Notes under the pieces: model-generated | What the model was told of the DNA's origin: nothing | Database searches by the model: none | The model's input: the letters and a program-made list of their open reading frames with translations, nothing else | Position numbers and translations under genes: made by a program | Shown here: in pieces, positions 42,059 to 48,936 of the stretch | How the letters are laid out: each line of letters opens with the position of its first letter | Position numbering within the stretch: position 1 is the stretch's first letter | NCBI GenBank assembly: GCA_947570265.1 | Contig: CANOUR010000009.1 | Location: 1-48,936, forward strand | Length of the DNA stretch: 48,936 nt | From: an uncultured Bacteroidales bacterium | GTDB taxonomy: Bacteria > Bacteroidota > Bacteroidia > Bacteroidales > Muribaculaceae | Direction of reading: 5' to 3'

Positions 42059-42971
42059 GATCTATTGTCATTCCCTCGTTGGCGGCGATGACCTGTCCGG
42101 CAAACACCGACGCAGCCTCGCGCCTCAACTGTTCCTCATCATTGTAGCGCTTGGAGTAATGCCCTATGACAAGGCGTCGGGCGCCCGCCATGGCTGCTAT
42201 CTCGCCGGCCTGACGTGCGGTGGAGTGCCCGCGCTTCCGCGCCAGAGCCGCATTATCGTCGCCATAGGTCGCCTCGTGATACAGTGTGTCCACCCCCTCC
42301 ACAACCTTGGCAACACGTTTGGCCGCCATAGTGTCGGAGCAGTAGGCATAGCTCAGCGCCGGATCGGCCTCGCGCGTCAGACGGTCATTAGGTATCACAG
42401 TGCCGTCGGGCATCACGAAATCCGCGCCCATGCGTATCTCCTGCCGGCGGTAGTGAGGCACACCGTAGAAATTGGCCATGTCACCGAGCAGATGGCGTGG
42501 CTTGGCCTTCTCGCGGAACAGAAATCCGCAGCATGCCACCCGGTGATACAGCGGGAAACTCTCCACCGTGAAATCGTCGCGGTCGACGATCACACGCCGC
42601 TCCGCGGGATCGAGAATATCCCACTCGAGACGATAGCTCACCGGGCCGCAGAACTGCTCCATCATGCGGGCGAAAAGATCGGCCCCCTCGCGCAGAATGT
42701 GCACCGTCACCGTCCCGCCGGCCTCATGCAATGCCATCGTCGACAGCAATCCGGGCAATCCGAAGCAATGGTCGCCATGCAGGTGCGAGATGAATATATG
42801 ACGCAGCCTGTTGTATCTGAGCCTCATACGGCGCATCATGCTCTGCGCGCCCTCGCCGCAGTCGATCATCATGAGCTCGCCGCGGCGCTCAAGCACCTGA
42901 CACGACGGATTGTGCCTCGGCGTGGGTACAGCCGAACCGCATCCGAGTATGTGCAGACGCATGTCGCTCAT
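42030..42971 (-). CDS. rnz: Ribonuclease Z
   Basis: A 313-residue metallo-beta-lactamase-fold endonuclease that removes the 3' trailer from tRNA precursors; this is consistent with tRNA genes here that lack an encoded CCA. The metal motif HLHGDHCFGLPG (about 62-73) is canonical, followed by PLYHRVACCGFLF, a His in LYHEATY, and HSTARQAGEIA near 250. The ATG at 42971 overlaps the phoH stop by four bases, and its C-terminus overlaps the tadA start by up to 29 bases. Confidence 0.95.
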   Translation of the reverse strand: MSDMRLHILGCGSAVPTPRHNPSCQVLERRGELMMIDCGEGAQSMMRRMRLRYNRLRHIFISHLHGDHCFGLPGLLSTMALHEAGGTVTVHILREGADLFARMMEQFCGPVSYRLEWDILDPAERRVIVDRDDFTVESFPLYHRVACCGFLFREKAKPRHLLGDMANFYGVPHYRRQEIRMGADFVMPDGTVIPNDRLTREADPALSYAYCSDTMAAKRVAKVVEGVDTLYHEATYGDDNAALARKRGHSTARQAGEIAAMAGARRLVIGHYSKRYNDEEQLRREAASVFAGQVIAANEGMTIDLGNGDIAGA

Positions 42972-43957
42972 CCGCGCTCCTTTCCGTCAGCCGCAACGGC
43001 ATCGTCCGCCGCCGGATGACCCTCTTTGTCCCATTGCTCATAAGCCTCCACTATGCGCTGCACCAGCGCGTGGCGCACAATATCCTTCTTGCCGAACTCC
43101 ACGCGCCCGATGCCTTTCACATTCCTGAGCACACGCAGTGCCTGTATCAGCCCCGACGTGGTCGAACGCGGCAGATCGATCTGCGTGGCGTCGCCCGTCA
43201 CGATCATCTTGGCGTTCATGCCAAGACGCGTCAGAAACATCTTTATCTGATGCGTGGTGGTGTTCTGCGCCTCATCGAGCACAATCACGGCATCGTTGAG
43301 CGTGCGGCCGCGCATGAAAGCAAGCGGAGCGATCTGTATGACATTTGTCTCCATATACTCCTTGAGCTTCACGGCCGGAATCATATCCTCGAGGGCATCA
43401 TAGAGCGGCTGCAGATAGGGGTCGATCTTGTCCTTCATGTCGCCGGGCAGAAAACCGAGTTTCTCTCCGGCCTCGACAGCCGGACGCGACAATATGATCT
43501 TCCTCACCTCTTTGTTTTTCAAAGCGCGCACAGCCAGCGCTATCGCCACATAGGTCTTTCCCGTTCCGGCCGGTCCGAGCGCGAATGTCAGGTCGTTTTT
43601 GGCGAAAGTCTCCACAAGCAGCTGCTGGTTGGGCGTGCGACCCTGGATAGGTTTGCCGTTCACGCCATATATGATCACGTCGTCGCGCTTCAGTTCCTGA
43701 GGATGCTCACCCTTCACCACCGAAAGAATCACATCTTCGTTCAATGAATTGTACTTCACGCAATAATCCTCGAGCTCTTTGACGGCCTTCTCGAATGCCG
43801 CCGTCTCGGCATCTTCGCCGATCACCTTTATCACCGAACCTCGCGCAGCCATGCGCAGCTTCGGGAAAAGATTGCGTATAAGAGTGATATTGGAATTATT
43901 GACTCCATAGAAACTGACCGGATCGACCCGGTCGATGATTACGATGCGTTCGATCAT
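42968..43957 (-). CDS. PhoH-family ATPase
   Basis: A 329-residue cytoplasmic P-loop protein. Walker A is GPAGTGKTYVA (about 135-145) and Walker B IVLDEAQNTT; between and around them lie the PhoH hallmarks ILSRPAVEAGEKLGFLPGD and MIVTGDATQIDLP. The N-terminal region may be KH-like. The start is the ATG at 43957 (MIERIVIIDRVD); a TTG at 44008 would add 17 residues but overlaps a -7-like sequence, so the shorter form is preferred. PhoH proteins are linked with RNA metabolism (in many bacteria with YbeY/rRNA maturation), and the gene order phoH-rnz-tadA fits that role. Confidence 0.95.
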   Translation of the reverse strand: MIERIVIIDRVDPVSFYGVNNSNITLIRNLFPKLRMAARGSVIKVIGEDAETAAFEKAVKELEDYCVKYNSLNEDVILSVVKGEHPQELKRDDVIIYGVNGKPIQGRTPNQQLLVETFAKNDLTFALGPAGTGKTYVAIALAVRALKNKEVRKIILSRPAVEAGEKLGFLPGDMKDKIDPYLQPLYDALEDMIPAVKLKEYMETNVIQIAPLAFMRGRTLNDAVIVLDEAQNTTTHQIKMFLTRLGMNAKMIVTGDATQIDLPRSTTSGLIQALRVLRNVKGIGRVEFGKKDIVRHALVQRIVEAYEQWDKEGHPAADDAVAADGKERG

Positions 43958-44064
43958 GAAATGCTGTTGCTGTTTTTTGGGGTGAAAATGCCGGTAAGTA
44001 ACCAACAAAAATGTTACCTATATCATTCAAACAAATTGCCGATGCCGGACGTTCACATTTTTCA

Positions 44065-44096
44065 GTTGCAAAATTAACAATTCTTATTTATATTTG
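44065..44096 (+). promoter_or_regulatory. Promoter of the glucosaminidase operon
   Basis: GTTG at 44065-44068, 20 bases, then TATATTTG at 44089-44096. The leader would be about 12 bases before the ATG at 44113. A CATTTTTG on the minus strand at 44013-44006 may serve the divergent phoH unit. Confidence 0.65.
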
Positions 44097-44112
44097 CGAC
44101 ACTTTGAATCTC

Positions 44113-44727
44113 ATGAAAGCCTTTGGTCTGACAATTCTACTGTTTCTGTGCCTCGCCTCAGCCATGAGGGGAGCCACACCGATAGTCGGCAAGCACACCG
44201 TCGACGCATGCACTCTCACACGGTTCGTGCAGCGTCACAACCCCGACTTCTGCCACGAAATCGCCGAGGCTTTCATCGAACAGGGCGAGCGCTACGGCAT
44301 CAGGGGCGACATCGCGTTCTGTCAGGCGATCATCGAAACCGGATGGTTCAGGTTTGACAACGGCACAGCAGTCACCCCCGACATGCACAACTATTGCGGG
44401 CTCGGCGTCACCAGGCTCGGCAAAACCGGATGCTCGTTCAGCTCCATAACCGAAGGCGTCCGGGCCATGCTGCAGCACCTCTATGCCTATTGCTGCGACC
44501 TGCCTCTGCCCGATGACGAAGAGATAGTCGACCCGCGCTTCGATCTCGTCACACGCGGATGCGCCCCCACCTGGGAGAAATTGTCGGGTCGTTGGGCTGC
44601 CAACCGTGCTTACGGCACAAACATCTTATCGCTCTTCCGGCAGGCAGCCGCATTGCCGCCCGCAAGCATTGTCGAAGTGATCGAAGTGGAGATCCCCGAC
44701 GAACTGCTTTTGACCGAAGTAAAGTAA
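44113..44727 (+). CDS. Exported glucosaminidase (N-acetylglucosaminidase, PF01832-like)
   Basis: 204 residues. A signal peptide (MKAFGLTILLFLCLASAMRG) precedes a glucosaminidase/LysM-less domain (about 30-165) with GIRGDIAFCQAIIETGWFRF, where the Glu is the likely catalytic acid, then DMHNYCGLGVTRLG and SITEGVRAMLQHLYAY. Such enzymes cleave the bond between N-acetylglucosamine and N-acetylmuramic acid. The ATG at 44113 is favoured because it begins the signal peptide and follows the promoter. The GlmU-like gene starts 10 bases after its stop, so both share one message; a joint role in wall precursor turnover is possible. Confidence 0.9.
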   Translation: MKAFGLTILLFLCLASAMRGATPIVGKHTVDACTLTRFVQRHNPDFCHEIAEAFIEQGERYGIRGDIAFCQAIIETGWFRFDNGTAVTPDMHNYCGLGVTRLGKTGCSFSSITEGVRAMLQHLYAYCCDLPLPDDEEIVDPRFDLVTRGCAPTWEKLSGRWAANRAYGTNILSLFRQAAALPPASIVEVIEVEIPDELLLTEVK

Positions 44728-44737
44728 CAACCCCACG

Positions 44738-45892
44738 ATGAACATTAGTCTTTTCGATCCGCCCCTGATACGGTGCAGCCTGCTGCCGATCACATTCACA
44801 AGGGCGGTTGCCTCGCTGCGCGCAGGCATCGACACGATTCTCGAGAAATGGCAGGCGGCCATGTCAGGCCACTGCGTCTATGCCACTCCATCCGACGACT
44901 ATCTGCTGCCGCTTTACCCTCAGCCGGCCACATCGCCCGACATTTCGGTAGCCGGCAATCTATGCCCCGACCCACAGCTCACGGCTGCGATACTCGCCTT
45001 GCGCAACGAGGAGATGCTCACCGACCCCGACGACAACGTGCTGGCCTACAGAGGCGACGGACGGCTGCTCCGCTCCGTCTATGACCGGCCGGTCACACGC
45101 ATCACATCGCTGCCATCCATCTTCATGCTCAACGCCGGACTGATCACCTCCGACTTCGACCGCATCACAGCCGGACGCACGTCAGCCCCCGTCGGAACAG
45201 CCGTAACCGTCATTGGCCCGGCCAACCGCCTGTTTGTCGAAGAAGGCGCATCAGTCAACGCATGCGTGATCAACGTCACATCAGGCCCGGTCTACATAGG
45301 GCGCGACGCCGAGATCGCCGAGGGCAGCTGCGTGCGCGGCCCGTTGGCTCTGCTCGAGCGGTCACACATCAACATGTGCTCGAAAATCTATCCAGGCACC
45401 ACCATAGGCCCGGGCTGCAAAGTGGGTGGCGAGATCAACAACGTTGTCTTCCAGGGCTATTCCAACAAGGCTCACGACGGATTTCTCGGCAACTCAGTGA
45501 TCGGCGAATGGTGCAATCTCGGCGCAGGATGCACATCATCCAACCTCAAGAACGACTACTCGCCTATCAGGCTGTGGAACTACGCCACCGGACGCTTCGA
45601 CCGCACCGGCCTGCAATTTTGCGGACTGATCATGGGCGACCACTCCAAAGCCGGCATCAACACGATGTTCAACACAGCAACAGTTGTGGGTGTCGGATGC
45701 AACATACATGGCTGCGGATTTCCGCGCACATTTATTCCATCGTTCCGCGACGGCGGGGCTGCCGGATTCAAGCCTGTAATACTAAAAAACATGCTTGCCA
45801 CCGCCCGGATCGTGATGAGCCGACGCAACATCGGGCTGACGCCACAGACCGAAGCTGTAATCACACACCTTTTCAATGAAGAAAAGTTTTAA
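44738..45892 (+). CDS. GlmU-like putative sugar-nucleotidyl-transferase family protein
   Basis: A 384-residue cytoplasmic protein. The N-terminal half begins LFDPPLIRCSLLPITFTRAV and runs to about 140; it corresponds to the nucleotidyltransferase half of GlmU-like proteins but lacks the classical GxGxR-x-K pyrophosphorylase signature. From about residue 160 a left-handed beta-helix of hexapeptide repeats follows (VYIGRDAEIAEGSCVRG, SKIYPGTTIGPGCKVGG, NSVIGEWCNLGAGCTSSNLK), as in acyltransferases. A degenerate first half and an intact second half are typical of this Bacteroidota-specific subfamily, so acylation or another activity is as likely as UDP-sugar synthesis. It follows the glucosaminidase by 10 bases. 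Confidence 0.88.
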   Translation: MNISLFDPPLIRCSLLPITFTRAVASLRAGIDTILEKWQAAMSGHCVYATPSDDYLLPLYPQPATSPDISVAGNLCPDPQLTAAILALRNEEMLTDPDDNVLAYRGDGRLLRSVYDRPVTRITSLPSIFMLNAGLITSDFDRITAGRTSAPVGTAVTVIGPANRLFVEEGASVNACVINVTSGPVYIGRDAEIAEGSCVRGPLALLERSHINMCSKIYPGTTIGPGCKVGGEINNVVFQGYSNKAHDGFLGNSVIGEWCNLGAGCTSSNLKNDYSPIRLWNYATGRFDRTGLQFCGLIMGDHSKAGINTMFNTATVVGVGCNIHGCGFPRTFIPSFRDGGAAGFKPVILKNMLATARIVMSRRNIGLTPQTEAVITHLFNEEKF

Positions 45893-46003
45893 CACTATTT
45901 CACCATTCAACAGATTAAAGTGTCGATTTTCTTCGTTTCTTTGCAAAATCTGAATACACAACCATATTGAAATTAATATTTCATTAAAAAATAAACCCGT
46001 TTC

Positions 46004-48205
46004 ATGAAAAAACTACTACTTTTATCATGGTGCATCCTTGCACTGGCTCTAACCGGCCGGGCAGCATCGTTCTCCGTGACAACTGCCAACCTGCTTCAGG
46101 AAAATGGCAAATCAACAAGCAGAGACGTCACATTCGACAACCTGCCGAAACCACTAACCTACAGTGGATTCGAGTTCCTTTTCGAGAAGGGCAGTGCTTC
46201 TGCCGGCCCAAGATGGGCTTCGCGCAACGGTGGCTATCTCAGCTTCACCAACGGCGCGACCCTGAAGGTATCGCTTCCCACCGAAGGTGTGATCACATCC
46301 ATCAAAGCGACATTCCGAAGCGGCAATGGCGGCGACATGGCAGCCTCGACCGGCGCCACCACCTACGATGACGCCACTCTCACCACCACATGGACAGGTT
46401 CGGCGAGCGAGGTCACATTCACAAACAATGTCATCGGCAAGGCGCTCTACATCCTCAGCTTCGAGGTTGAATATTCAGCCGACCTGCCCGTAAGCGACGC
46501 CCCGACATTCAATCCCCCGGCCGGCACATATCCCAACGAGATCATGGTAAGCATCGAAGCTGTCGCCGGCGCTAAGATCTACTACACCACCGACGGATCC
46601 AAACCCTCAGAGTCGTCACAGCAGTTCACCGCTCCCTTCAAGCTTGAGCGCACCACAACTGTCAAGGCCATCGCCGTAGAAGACGGCAAAGATCCCAGCT
46701 CGGCCGCAACAGCTGAATACAAGGTGATCCCCGGCATCGAATGCAACAACATCCGCCTCTATCTCAACTCCACATCCAACCTCATCGGCCCCGACCCCAA
46801 CACGCTCTACACCATCAAGGGCGACGTGACCGTGACATTCCAGTCGGGCAACGTGCTCTACGTTCAGGATACAAGCGGTGCGCTCAGCATCCGCGGCAAC
46901 CTTGGCCGCACATATCAGCCGGGCGATGTGATCAGCGACTTCAGCGGCACTCCCTACGTGGCCATGAACGACGAATCTGACCGCTATCTGTCGCCCATCG
47001 CAGGCTCGTTCGGCGCACCCAAGAGCCACACCGACTTTGTGTTCCCCGAAGCAACTTTCGACGATCTGCGCAACGACTTCAACCTCTCACGCGCTTATCT
47101 GCTCAAGAATGTCTACATGTCGCGTTCAACCGACGCCGAAACCGCTGAGAATTTCGGCTATGCAGTCTTTGCCGACGGCAGCAGCGAACTTCTCTACAAC
47201 ACCTTCACCGGTTTCCCCCTCAAAGAAGGTTGGTATGACATCGAAGGCATCATGGCCAAGCAGACCACCGAAAGCGTGACATGGATGTTCTATCCCACCA
47301 TGTACAACCAACCCAGCGGCGCACAGACCGAAGCTCCGGTGCTCTCACTCGCCACAGGCACCTACTACGACGCACAGACCCTCACCATCACAGCTCCGCA
47401 GGGCGCTTACATCTACTACACCACCGACGGATCAACCCCTTATCCCGGATCGACCCGCTACGAAGCCCCTGTCACGATCGAGGAATCATGCCTTGTTAAA
47501 GCTATCGCCGTAGTGCCCGGCCAGCAGGGCAGCACCATCGCCGAAGCTGAATACACCATGACACTCCTGCCCAAGGCCGAAGCTCCCGTGCTGCTCCCCG
47601 CAGAGTCAGACGAGGCTTTCGTTGGTCAGGTGACCGTGACCATCACAGCAGCCGAAGGCCTTTCGGTATACTACACAACCGACGGCACCGAGCCCACTGA
47701 GAACTCGACTGCCTACAGCGAACCCTTCGAGCTGACCCACTCGGCAACCGTCAAGGCAATCGCCACTGCCGACGGCATGCGCAACAGTAATGTTGCCGAA
47801 GCCACATATGTTGTAAAGGCCGAAGCACCCGCCTTCACTCCTGCAGCAGGTGAATATGCCGAAAAAGTCGATGTGACCATCGAGGCTGCCGAGGGCATGA
47901 CCATCGCCTACACCATTGATGGAACTGAGCCTACCAAAGACTCGACAGTATACACCGCACCTGTGACCATCACCACCGACACCACCGTGAAAGCCATTGC
48001 ATTCGCCGAAAATGTCGAGCCAAGCGATGTTGCTGTTGCGGCATACGTAATCGACAACAGCGGCATCAACACCGTAGCCGTTGAAGGCATCGACACTGAC
48101 GCCACCTACTACGACATCAATGGCCGTCGCATCGCCAACCCCTCGGCAGGCAACATCTACATCAAGGTTGCAGCCGGCGAAGCAACCCGCGTCCTCGTAA
48201 AATAA
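46004..48205 (+). CDS. Secreted protein with CHB_HEX-type repeats and secretion-type tail
   Basis: A 733-residue exported protein with a signal peptide (MKKLLLLSWCILALALTGRA). An N-terminal beta-rich domain (about 22-160) is followed by a chitobiase/beta-hexosaminidase C-terminal-like repeat (about 165-245, AKIYYTTDGSKP), an OB-like middle region (about 245-440, NVLYVQDTSGALSIRG), then three more repeats (about 442-525, 525-604, 606-683). Each repeat has the pattern Y-x-T-x-D-G-(S/T)-x-P, with VKAIA nearby. The tail from YYDINGRRIANPSAG to RVLVK is the one shared with other proteins here. No catalytic domain is present, so it probably binds surface polymers or another protein. A TTTCTTTG (one mismatch to the -7 box) lies at 45936-45943. 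Confidence 0.88.
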   Translation: MKKLLLLSWCILALALTGRAASFSVTTANLLQENGKSTSRDVTFDNLPKPLTYSGFEFLFEKGSASAGPRWASRNGGYLSFTNGATLKVSLPTEGVITSIKATFRSGNGGDMAASTGATTYDDATLTTTWTGSASEVTFTNNVIGKALYILSFEVEYSADLPVSDAPTFNPPAGTYPNEIMVSIEAVAGAKIYYTTDGSKPSESSQQFTAPFKLERTTTVKAIAVEDGKDPSSAATAEYKVIPGIECNNIRLYLNSTSNLIGPDPNTLYTIKGDVTVTFQSGNVLYVQDTSGALSIRGNLGRTYQPGDVISDFSGTPYVAMNDESDRYLSPIAGSFGAPKSHTDFVFPEATFDDLRNDFNLSRAYLLKNVYMSRSTDAETAENFGYAVFADGSSELLYNTFTGFPLKEGWYDIEGIMAKQTTESVTWMFYPTMYNQPSGAQTEAPVLSLATGTYYDAQTLTITAPQGAYIYYTTDGSTPYPGSTRYEAPVTIEESCLVKAIAVVPGQQGSTIAEAEYTMTLLPKAEAPVLLPAESDEAFVGQVTVTITAAEGLSVYYTTDGTEPTENSTAYSEPFELTHSATVKAIATADGMRNSNVAEATYVVKAEAPAFTPAAGEYAEKVDVTIEAAEGMTIAYTIDGTEPTKDSTVYTAPVTITTDTTVKAIAFAENVEPSDVAVAAYVIDNSGINTVAVEGIDTDATYYDINGRRIANPSAGNIYIKVAAGEATRVLVK

Positions 48206-48227
48206 TCCCAACCGGATAATCATTCAC

Positions 48228-48261
48228 AGAAAGACCCGCGCTGTCCGGCGCTGGTCTTTCT
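48228..48261. terminator. Bidirectional terminator hairpin
   Basis: AGAAAGACCCGCGC (48228-48241) and GCGCTGGTCTTTCT (48248-48261) pair with one mismatch around a 6-base loop. It separates convergent genes. Confidence 0.75.
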
Positions 48262-48281
48262 TGTACAAAATATAATATCGT

Positions 48282-48936
48282 TCAATCGGATGCGAGCGGC
48301 AGCACTATCCTGAATGTTGTGCCCACTCCTACCTCGGACGACGCCACACTTATATCACCCTTGTGATACTGTCCGATAATGCGCTTGGCCAATGCCAGAC
48401 CAAGACCCCACCCACGTTTTTTTGTCGTGTAACCGGGCTTGAATACAGTCTTGAAATGTTTGCGCTGCAAACCTTTTCCCGTATCCGACACCTCCACTAT
48501 GGCGCGACGTCCGGCCGCATCGCAGCGCGTGGTCACCGTGATACTTCCCTGACCCTCCATGGCATCGACTGCGTTTTTGATAAGATTCTCCATCACCCAT
48601 TCAAACAAGGGTGCGGACAGATCAACAGGCAACGGATCGGCCGAAAGATGCGTCGACAGCGAAATGCGCGACGATATGCGGGTCGACATATAGTCGACTG
48701 CCCGTGCCACCACATCATTGAGATTTCCCCGCTCCATCGACGGCACCGAGCCTATCTTTGAGAAACGCGAGGCAATGGTGGTCAACCGTTTCACATCCTT
48801 GTCCATCTCACCTACAACCTCACGATCCACTCCCATTCCCTCAAGCATATCCATCCATGCCATGAGCGACGAGATCGGTGTGCCGAGCTGGTGGGCAGTC
48901 TCCTTCGACAGACCCACCCACACCTTGTTCTGCTCG
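48282..48936 (-). CDS. Sensor histidine kinase, C-terminal part
   Basis: At least 218 residues are visible; the frame is open to the window edge, so the sensor part lies beyond 48936. The dimerisation/phosphoacceptor helix reads EQNKVWVGLSKETAHQLGTP, with the His to be phosphorylated in TAHQLG. The ATPase part has the N box in WVMENLIKNAVDAME, the G1 box in VSDTGKGLQ and the G2 box in KKRGWGLGLALAKRI. The KETAHQLGTP form of the H box is typical of a Bacteroidota HisKA subgroup. A GTG at 48923 is not the real start, because the H-box consensus continues upstream of it. No response regulator is in view. Confidence 0.92.
   Translation of the reverse strand, partial: EQNKVWVGLSKETAHQLGTPISSLMAWMDMLEGMGVDREVVGEMDKDVKRLTTIASRFSKIGSVPSMERGNLNDVVARAVDYMSTRISSRISLSTHLSADPLPVDLSAPLFEWVMENLIKNAVDAMEGQGSITVTTRCDAAGRRAIVEVSDTGKGLQRKHFKTVFKPGYTTKKRGWGLGLALAKRIIGQYHKGDISVASSEVGVGTTFRIVLPLASD

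Noticed and set aside
1..48936. CRISPR array, insertion sequence, toxin-antitoxin or restriction system
   Set aside because: No regularly spaced repeats, transposase motifs, terminal inverted repeats or nuclease/methylase motifs were seen.

Overview
The window looks like a chromosomal segment of a gut Bacteroidales bacterium, most likely of the Muribaculaceae. Three things point there. GC content is moderate to high. Many intergenic regions carry the Bacteroidota-type promoter (a -33 TTTG about 20 bases upstream of a -7 box TAnnTTTG) and no Shine-Dalgarno sequences are evident. The gene families are typical of the group: Omp28-like proteins, GlmU-like proteins, secreted proteins with short Por-secretion-like tails, and TolC/HlyD/ABC-2 export operons. 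No insertion sequence, integrase, CRISPR array or rRNA operon was seen.

Layout. 1-269: a minus-strand tRNA cluster (Thr-TGT, Tyr-GTA, partial Gly-TCC), the order that precedes tuf in many bacteria. 594-2928: Xaa-Pro aminopeptidase and a gamma-carbonic-anhydrase-like protein. 3011-5566 (minus): a short malic enzyme and an MFS carrier. 5631-10586 (minus): a four-gene export operon (TolC, HlyD, two ABC-2 permeases) with no ATPase gene. 10857-12950: branched-chain aminotransferase, HD hydrolase, N-acetylmuramoyl-alanine amidase. 13156-17041: three secreted proteins, namely a C10-like peptidase homologue lacking its catalytic cysteine, a partner of unknown function, and an M6-like metalloprotease. 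17441-22793: OmpA-family protein, SLC13 carrier with an outer-membrane barrel, threonine dehydratase. 22879-25088 (minus): the acetate pathway, ackA and pta. 25273-31096: a small membrane protein, then a compact run of a six-hairpin glycosidase, GH13 amylase, metallophosphoesterase and SPOR lipoprotein. 31188-36486 (minus): M23 peptidase, Ndk, and two secreted proteins with matching C-terminal tails. 36642-38405: dnaX, containing an in-frame palindrome. 38497-41511 (minus): a low-GC lipoprotein and an Omp28-like protein. 41600-43957 (minus): the tadA, rnz, phoH RNA-processing set. 44113-48205: glucosaminidase, GlmU-like protein and a large repeat protein. 48282-48936 (minus): the C-terminal part of a sensor histidine kinase.

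How it fits together. Most of the window is housekeeping (RNA processing, replication, acetate and amino-acid metabolism) mixed with envelope and secreted functions. The most unusual signals are the C10 homologue with Gln in place of the catalytic Cys, a family of five proteins ending in nearly the same 35-40-residue tail, the ATPase-less ABC-2 operon, the palindrome exactly at the core/tail boundary of DnaX, and several intergenic spacers where a hairpin and a promoter overlap.
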